A stretch of 64,000 bases of DNA from positions 4,528,501-4,592,500 of the forward strand of contig JARWKL010000008.1 of the NCBI GenBank assembly GCA_029961685.1. The letters are read 5' to 3'. The DNA comes from Aristolochia californica (Eukaryota > Streptophyta > Magnoliopsida > Piperales > Aristolochiaceae). The notes under the pieces were generated by a model. The model saw only the letters and a program-made list of their open reading frames with translations. It had not been told where the DNA came from and did not search any database. The number at the start of each line of letters is the position of its first letter. The stretch's first letter is position 1. The translations under genes were made by a program, and so were the position numbers. Positions 57,306-64,000 of the stretch are shown piece after piece.

Positions 57306-58818
57306 TAGGGGTGGCATCGAACTGAGTTGGTTCTCAAATAGCTCGAGCTCGGCTTGGACTCGGTTAGGTTTGGCTCGATTCAAAAATAGTTTGAATCGAG
57401 TTCGAGTTGAGTTCGTACTCGATTACGTAACCGAGCCAAACTCGAGTGAGCCACAGTTCGGTTTGCAAGCTCGAGAGCCAATTCGGTTACTAAATAAAAT
57501 ACCTTTCTCCTTTTGGGACTCGGCAATGATGGAGGCTATGAAGCAAAACAAGGTCTCTCTCACTGTGCTTTCTATCAACAGATTCCCAAAGAAAGGGTGT
57601 GAGCTTTAGGTTTTTTGAGGAGCAGACGGAAAGAACACTGAGCTAGACCAAAACCATCTGTGGGAGAGAAGGAAGCCACTTATCAAATTCAACCAACAAA
57701 CTTTTTCCTCTTAGACCTCTCTTTAGTCTCCATTTTGAAGCAATTGGCTGGTGTTAACCTTCTCCTATTTTACATTATCTCAATCGTCTCTTGGGCGTTG
57801 TTTATTCGATTAGAGGTAGGCCTATCGAAATATATTTGCTCTCCATTTCATTTTGGTCCTCCTTTATGGATTTTGAACGATTTGGACGAATTTGTACTAA
57901 AATCCCTTTCAATCCATTCAATTAGTAACTATGTTTTTGCCCTTGCCTGTAAGGGGTGCGAATGGCAAGGTCGACCTCTGAGAATTTTCAGCAGATTTTC
58001 TTGGGTGGTCGAATTCTAGCTTTTGATTGATTGGGTGATCTCCAAGTTTGGGACCCTCAACCGAATGGATTCTTGAACAACGTGTCCTCATCCCGTCCCT
58101 TATCTTTGTCTTCATCTCCTTCCAACCCCCTCTCAGTTTTCTATTACTTCATAGTGCTTAAAGAGAGGTGAAGAAACTACTTGTGAGATTTACCGAATTC
58201 AACCGACTATTGTTTCTGAGTAGAGAAGAAAAGAAGTTGTACTACATTCAACAACTCATAAGAGGGTGGGTTGGTTGCGAGGTAAGTTTTTATTTTTATA
58301 TTTTATTTATTTATTTTTTCTTTCTTTTTTCAACTCATCGGTTCAAATTTAATGCTTTCTTTTCTTTTTCTATTTTAGTACGCTAGCGTAGTTTTTTTTG
58401 GGTGATTGTAAATTTGATATTGATATTTTATTTAATTTATTGTGTTTAATTATTGAATAAAGTTTATGCATAATATTTTGCAGTATTTATGAACAATTTT
58501 ATGCTGAGTGTATAAACAATTTTATGCAAAGTTTATGTATAGAGGTCATGCCTAATTTTATATAGAGGTCATGCCCAATTTTATGTAGAGGTTATGTCCA
58601 ATTTATGTAAATTTTATGTATAATTTTATGTACACTTTATTTGACATGTATTTTATGCAAAGTCTTAAATATAGGTTGGAGCTCGAGACCAACTCTAGCT
58701 CGATTCCAATTTTAGGCTCGAGGTTGGGCTTGGCTCGAGCTAGAGTTTGAAGTATTTAAATCAAGTCCAACTCGAACATATGCAGGTTCGAGTTTAGCTC
58801 GACTCAATGCCACCCCTC
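57306..58818. mobile_element. hAT-like element 4 (complete, 1.5 kb)
   Basis: Left end TAGGGGTGGCATCGAACTG and right end CTCAATGCCACCCCTC are inverted repeats. They are flanked by near-perfect 8-bp duplications, agtacaac (57298-57305) and agtacatc (58819-58826). Both subterminal zones are rich in GAGCTCG/CTCGAG words, and the AGAGGTCATGCC unit repeats at 58550-58610. The interior (57500-58390) differs from the other copies and has no transposase; short frames there (57660-58019) are unrecognised cargo or random. Confidence 0.82.
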
Positions 58819-58826
58819 AGTACATC

Positions 58827-60780
58827 CATTTTGGTCAATTTTAGAGTTCCTAGGCTTGGTAGTTTTCCTTGGACTTCCTTGGCATGCCAACCAATTAATT
58901 TGTAACACCCTAACACAAGTATGGAACTAGATGGAGTAGTTAGGTAACTCAACTAAAATAATATTTAAAACATAAGCCAATTAATATAATTTCTATTATA
59001 AAATCGACAATAAATTTGCCTTGGCTAATTGATTCACTAATTGAAGCAACCAATTGCCCTTACAAATGTGTGCATGTTAATAGAAATTTATTAAAAATTA
59101 GAAATAGAATTTTTAATTTGACCAAAATTTTGTAATGTTTGTGCCAATATTAGGGGATAAAAAAATTTCACATAAATTCCTCTTGTCCCACAAAAAGGTA
59201 AATTTTCTTATTGCTTCGATAGAAAAAGATGAAAAAAATAAATGAAGAAAGTACAAATACAAGAAAAATCGATCAAAGAGATTTTTTTTAATAAAAATAA
59301 ATAAAAAATAATTTAAAATAAGTTTATCCTCATTTTGTTTTGCTACAACAATAAAACGGTCCCAAAGTTTTAAATTTAACCATATAAAGATCTCAAATTC
59401 AACATGGCTCATCATGTTAAATAGGGTACAAGAACACCCAGAACAACTATATATATATACATGGGTCTCATTTTTAACTTTCAAAAGATAGTTAAATTGG
59501 GTTTCCATAATATTCTAAGATTAAATTGTTATTCCATTCAATGCACAAAGAAAAATAATTAATGCAAGCAAGAATAGAATGATAGATAAAATTTTAAGAC
59601 ATTGAAAAGAACTCTTAAGTAACAAAATCATCCTCTTGACATGCATTTATCAAATTAAATATCCAATTTTAAAATTTAAAATATCACTTTGTAGCATTAA
59701 AAAACTTATACTTGATATTTATGCATATTAGAGCATTATCCTATGGATATGGATTTTCAATAAAATTATTGTTTTTCAATTCTTTCTTATGCATTCTTAA
59801 ATCATTTTTTATTCTCTAAATATATTAAATTGTTTAAACCAGTAGATAAAATGATAAATAAAAACAAATAGAATTTATTTATTTAAAAGAAAAATGAAAG
59901 CACAATAGTTTTACCCATTTTATTTGTTATTCATTTATAGCAGAGTAGGAGGATAGACTCAAGACCAACTAGGTGCTTGCAACCAATACCATTTAAACCT
60001 GAATTGGTCAACAATCTAGAGAAGAGGCTAGGTAGGTTGAACCCAATTCAACTAGGTTTGAGTATTGGTTGAATCGAAACCAATCCCTTGTCTAGGTTAC
60101 TGAGTCCACAAGACCTAGGGAGAGGGAAAACCCAAATGGGTTAGCATGGGTTCCTAGCTAAATTGGTGACTTGAGTGAATCGACAGGGCTACCAGCTTGA
60201 AATCACATATTTTTTTTCCCTTGCATGACAAGAGGTTAGGGGGGATACTTCGGTTGACAACGAACTTGGCTACTGGGGGGGTTTTCTTTTCTCAAGCCAA
60301 TTTTTATTTTTAAAAGTATGTTGATATCATTATGTCATAAGCATTAATTCAACCGACAATTAAACCCAATTGAACTGAGTTGGACTGAACCTAGACATCT
60401 CACTAGGCCAAGTTTTATAACATTGGATTGAATTGATGATGAGACAAAAACCCTATCCAAAATCTTAATAAGGTTCACCTCCACCAATCCCCCTTTTAGT
60501 TTGTTGGCAAATGCCAAGGGGAGGGGTCCAACCATTCATTGCACCTTTGTGGAAGAAATGTGGTTCCTCCCTCATAGTTGTTGTCTTGTGGCATTAGAAT
60601 ATCCCCCTCTTCCTTCCTCTTCTAAGGGGGATGCCACCCTTTTTTTCCATTCCTTAAGAGGCCCAGACTGAGGTTCAATGGCAAATAGTGACCCAGACTA
60701 AGTTTGATTGAACCAAATTGCCAAGTAGCTGGTCTGATCGAACCCGGTTGAACCTTATTGAACCGACCCGATTCTAAAAG
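58827..60780. other. AT-rich intergenic DNA
   Basis: No gene, RNA gene or element boundary recognised. A (TA)-rich stretch lies near 59448-59458. Confidence 0.4.
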
Positions 60781-60919
60781 TAATTTCCCCACGAGTCACT
60801 CGAGATGCACCTCGTTTGTCTCCAAACGAAACGGAAGGCAACCACTTACAGCAAAGAGCAATCAGAGATCCAGCGGGTCCCATCAGTATGATTAAAAAAA
60901 CAGACGGTTCAGGGGATGC

Positions 60920-60925
60920 CACGTG
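60920..60925 (+). promoter_or_regulatory. G-box CACGTG upstream of the 61195 gene
   Basis: CACGTG within GCCACGTGGTGTCC, 270 bp before the ATG. G-boxes bind plant bZIP and bHLH factors. Function here is inferred from position. Confidence 0.45.
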
Positions 60926-61194
60926 GTGTCCCTTGACAAGGCAGTCACTTAACGGGTCCTACTCGGTTCGGTTAAAGGGAGCCACTGACAATCGCGCAGA
61001 TCAAAAGACTCTCGCAAAGCCGTGCAAGTTTTAAGCGAGTCTCCTTACTCTTTACAGTGAGAAAAAATTCGACTTTCTGAGATTTTCAAAACTCGGAAGT
61101 TCACTTCGGGGTCCAACGCATGCGAGTTCCAATGGGATTTTTGTTAGATGCAAACTGGGATTTCTGATGGCATTTTTGTAGGGAAGGGCAATCA

Positions 61195-61502
61195 ATGGAT
61201 GCTAGTTCAAGAAACTTCGCTGTGCCGCTTAATCTGAAAATCCGGCGGCTGGGGGCGTTTCCGCTTGTGCCCTCCCGCTTGGATGTCAGGCAGAGGAGGA
61301 GATGCGAGAGGAGCAGATCGTGGGACGCATGGTGCTGCTGCTCCGAGACGAAGTTTCGGAAGCCGGCGCCGGTGGTTGGGGGTCCACTAAGGAGCAAACC
61401 CACGGGGACGACTGTCGGCAACGATGCTGTTGACGACTCCAAGAAGAGTGTCCGAGCCGGTCGGTGCCGTGGAATGCCGGTACAACCTTTTGTTTCTCCG
61501 CG
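61195..61502 (+). CDS. Probable first coding exon of an unidentified gene (possible plastid-targeted product)
   Basis: The ATG at 61195 opens 102 codons plus two bases, starting MDASSRNFAVPLNLKIRRLG. The exon ends at a strong donor, CGGTAAGTTT (GT at 61503). The stretch is much richer in G+C than its AT-rich surroundings. The product is rich in Arg, Ser and Pro and poor in acidic residues over its first 60 residues, like a transit peptide. There is no recognised domain, so I give no name. Downstream exons are not identified; a decayed RNase H remnant lies in the expected intron or 3' region, and the rest may be beyond 64000. The opposite-strand frame 61101-61442 is a composition shadow. Confidence 0.45.
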
Positions 61503-63269
61503 GTAAGTTTTATTTAGCTTATTTTGGACATATCATTATTTTCTTGTGGTTCTTGATATCCTGAAAGTATCGAAAGTTAGTGTGTTAACTTCGAACTTTG
61601 GTTCCATTTTTCGTTCGACAAGAAGGAATTTGAGTGCAACTAAGAAGCAGCACATAGGGCTGTCTTTGTTCCCCTAAGTCGTTGCTGTCCTGGACTTTAC
61701 TATCAAATAGAAGGATTTGAAGTGTTTAAAAATGTGATATTAGTAGCCCAGTCGTAGTAATGGACTAGCGGGAGTATCTATGGTTGTTGTGGTGGTGGCT
61801 GCGAAGGGCATCACCTACTTAAGAAGCATTTTGCTATATGCTGGTATGAGTGGGCGAATATGTCCATCGTTCCTTTTGCTCTGATGATACTTCCTAATAC
61901 TTGGTTCGAAGCTTTAAATGTTTGCGCATGCATTATCTGTTTTTGAATCGGCATCACAGATACCTGGGTTAACTTCTTTTTTTTCCCTGAATATTAGTAT
62001 TTTTACTTTTTCTAGATTTATGAAAGGAAAAGTTTTTGGCTGGCCAGATTAAGAAGTCGTTCATGGGTTAGTGCTCACACTCCAGATGTAAATAATTTTC
62101 TTTTAACTAACAGATTAAGATTAAAAACTAACTATACAGTTCAGAGGAAGTTGATGAGATCCAGTTCTTAAAATTCTAACTAAATTCTAGGTTGTGTATT
62201 GCTGTCTCTGTAAAATATACACATACAGACTCATTTAACTCATGTTAAAATAAATTTAGGGCAATGTATCCGCTATTTAAGTAGTTTCACTGATCATGGA
62301 AAACAAGATCAATAGATGGATGGAAAGATCCAATAAATGTGTTAACTCATAAAGTTGTCTTTTTACTGTAAAGATGTACTTGTAACTATTAAAATATGTC
62401 TTTAAACTAGAATCTAAGGTATCTCTGTTATCTAACCTCTCACTGCTTGAGTTGAACTTAAGCTAGACTAAGTTGAACTGAGTCCATCAGGTCATGCATG
62501 GTTTTGTTGAAGTTCCTACTTCTCCAGAAACACAAATTTTTTATTGTCTACCCATAATTTTTATTTCTCCAATGCCCTTCTTTTTGCTGATTAATGGATT
62601 AGTCCATGGACTTGGACAAGGTGGCCACTTTTCCTATTTATTGTTCAACATTGCTTGCAAATTTTTTATTGTATTCTTCTTGTGGCCAAAGGAGTGTGTG
62701 TGCAAGCAAGAAAAGAAAAGAGGCAAGAGATACCAGTAACTTCCATATCAATATTTTTTTATTTTTTTTGAAATGATGCTACTTCCATATCAATATTTAC
62801 AAGCAATCTCTTGAATGTCATTGGGTTCTGGATATTAATTTATGTTATTCTCTCTCCAAGGAAGTGGAAAGTGATGTTAGTAATCTTCTCAGTTCAATTG
62901 AGAATCTCTACATCCATTATAACGGAGAGGAACTTGATCTGTTACCTCTCTCTATACATGTAGAGAACAATGAAAGATAAATCTTGACACTGGGTCAACT
63001 CATTAAACAGGTGCCAATATTTCAGAATAGTCTTTGTAATATTTGCAATGAGGTTGACGACTCCATTGATCCTCTCTTTTCTTAATTGATTTTTTAATGA
63101 GTTGAGATCTATTTGTAATCATTTTCTGAATTGCTCTTTCTCATTTTTAACTGGTGCCTCAGTATTAGTATTACCTATGTTCTCCTCTTTTATGAAGATG
63201 ATTAATTAATCCTTCACTTTTTCCATTCTTTATTCCAGAAGAATGGTATGGAAAACTACTTTTGGCTTT
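61503..63269 (+). other. Probable intron of the 61195 gene
   Basis: T-rich, non-repetitive, beginning GTAAG. A stretch at 62863-62978 after a CTCTCCAAG acceptor is open (reads EVESDVSNLLSSIENLYIH), but its phase does not fit exon 1 and it lacks a donor. Confidence 0.35.
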
Positions 63270-63960
63270 TCTTTGTAGGTGTATAGAAAGAGGGAAACTA
63301 CAGAAAATTTGTGGGGAAATCCAGCTCAGGGGCTAGGGTTAATTGAGAGTTTTTATCATCATACACTTTTTAGGGCCAGCATGTCTTTGAATTCTGTCAT
63401 CTTTCAGGTTCTGTTACTGGGGATAATTGGAGAATGCTGGTGGTTTTGGCTGAAGCTATCAAGCTCGAGTGGAAACTGTCCCCTAGTGGACTTCACTGGT
63501 TGGTGGGATGAAGCTCAATTTTGTCAGTGTCTGAAGAAGTAAACCAGGTCCTGCTATTGGACGTGGCTCCTTATTGGATTATGTGTAGAGCCTTTATCTG
63601 GTCTTGTCTGTTCCTTTGAGAATTTTGACTTTATGGAGCTAGAGCTGAGGATTCTTTAACAGCTATTACAATCCATTTGGGCTACTGTCAGGTTCTCTCT
63701 TCATTGAGGGTGATTCAGCTATTGCTACTAGTTGATTTGGTTAAGAAAGTTATGGATCTTTTCTAGTTGATTAGGTTCATATTTGAGGATGCCAACACTA
63801 TGGCTGATTCTGTAGCTCTTGAGTATGTTCTTCTACGATGCCTTGTTCTGGGAGATACTTTCTCATTACATCTATAATTTTATTTTTTCAAGGACCTTTA
63901 GCTTCTCTTCATCTTCTTGTTCGCCTTCAGCCTGTTTGGAGATTTCTTTTCTTTAATAAT
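63270..63960 (+). pseudogene. Decayed RNase H domain (LINE-type)
   Basis: Across frames: MKLNFVSV, stop, then RSKPGPAIGRGSLLDYV (63508-63582), matching the plant RNase H opening KLNFDG...GNPG.AG.GG..RD; then LFIEGDSAIATS (about 63696-63732), matching ..EGDS..A...; then DANTMADSVALEYV (63788-63830), matching ..N..AD.LAK. Stops interrupt each part. This RNase H type forms the end of L1-like ORF2 or stands alone in plant genomes; a relative is inserted in gag at 26282-26593. Confidence 0.65.
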
Positions 63961-64000
63961 ATTGCTATTGCTTTTGGAAAACAAAATAATTTTCATTGGA

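Noticed and set aside
57660..58019. 119-codon frame inside hAT-like element 4 as a possible transposase or captured gene
   Set aside because: No transposase signature (no hAT dimerisation region or zinc finger), no splice-consistent structure, and absent from the other copies.
62863..62978. Possible exon 2 of the 61195 gene
   Set aside because: An acceptor-like CTCTCCAAG precedes an open stretch, but the reading phase does not fit exon 1 and no donor follows.
1..64000. tRNA, rRNA, organelle insert, bacterial operon or defence system
   Set aside because: No cloverleaf, rRNA core, organelle gene or prokaryotic gene cluster was recognised. Met-tRNA complementarity occurs only at retrotransposon primer sites.

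Overview
This is a nuclear plant (angiosperm) genomic window. It is AT-rich, has spliced genes with long introns, and is mostly nested, decayed transposable elements, chiefly Copia-type LTR retrotransposons (bits named A to F and S below) and hAT-like DNA transposons. I see one clear, complete host gene, one probable first exon of a second gene, and several captured or retrotransposed host-like fragments. Nothing suggests an organelle, a bacterium, CRISPR or a phage.

Layout. 1-12072: Copia element A (+ strand). Its internal region is interrupted by a 2.7-kb non-autonomous LTR element B (851-3517, target-site duplication TTGCA) and by a gene-fragment-carrying hAT-like element (5779-8073). Its 3' LTR is split by a second hAT-like element (9943-11616) that contains a MITE and a 32-G run. 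12073-14167: unassigned DNA, a tandem duplication and the right end of a third hAT-like element. 14168-18103: decayed Copia F with both LTRs and GCTAC target-site duplications. 18585-28852: nucleotide-sugar/triose-phosphate translocator family gene in four exons (307 aa). Its 7.5-kb third intron holds antisense Copia E, whose gag has swallowed an RNase H/LINE 3' fragment.

29586-41639: a cluster of SIRE-like Copia LTRs in both orientations, including a deletion derivative (S) and an inverted LTR pair. These LTRs carry arrays of short palindromes with a TCGA core. 41754-43210: a MITE with a LINE reverse-transcriptase piece, then copy 1 of a G-box-containing segment. 44030-49428: SIRE RNase H fragment, Copia C (LTR, primer site, gag) and a second B copy (B2) that looks circularly permuted within its LTR. 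49592-54059: tandemly duplicated blocks of the G-box-containing segment plus antisense Copia D. 54450-57275: another hAT-like element holding a 1.6-kb solo LTR. 57306-58818: a complete short hAT-like element with an 8-bp target duplication. 61195-61502: likely first coding exon of an unidentified gene. 63270-63960: decayed RNase H domain of LINE type.

No element looks autonomous: every pol region has stops, frameshifts or lost catalytic residues. The genes do not form a pathway. The biology here is transposon nesting, gene-fragment capture, and one host gene that must splice across a large antisense retrotransposon. All boundaries were read by eye without alignment tools; TE junctions supported by target-site duplications are exact, others are good to tens of bases.
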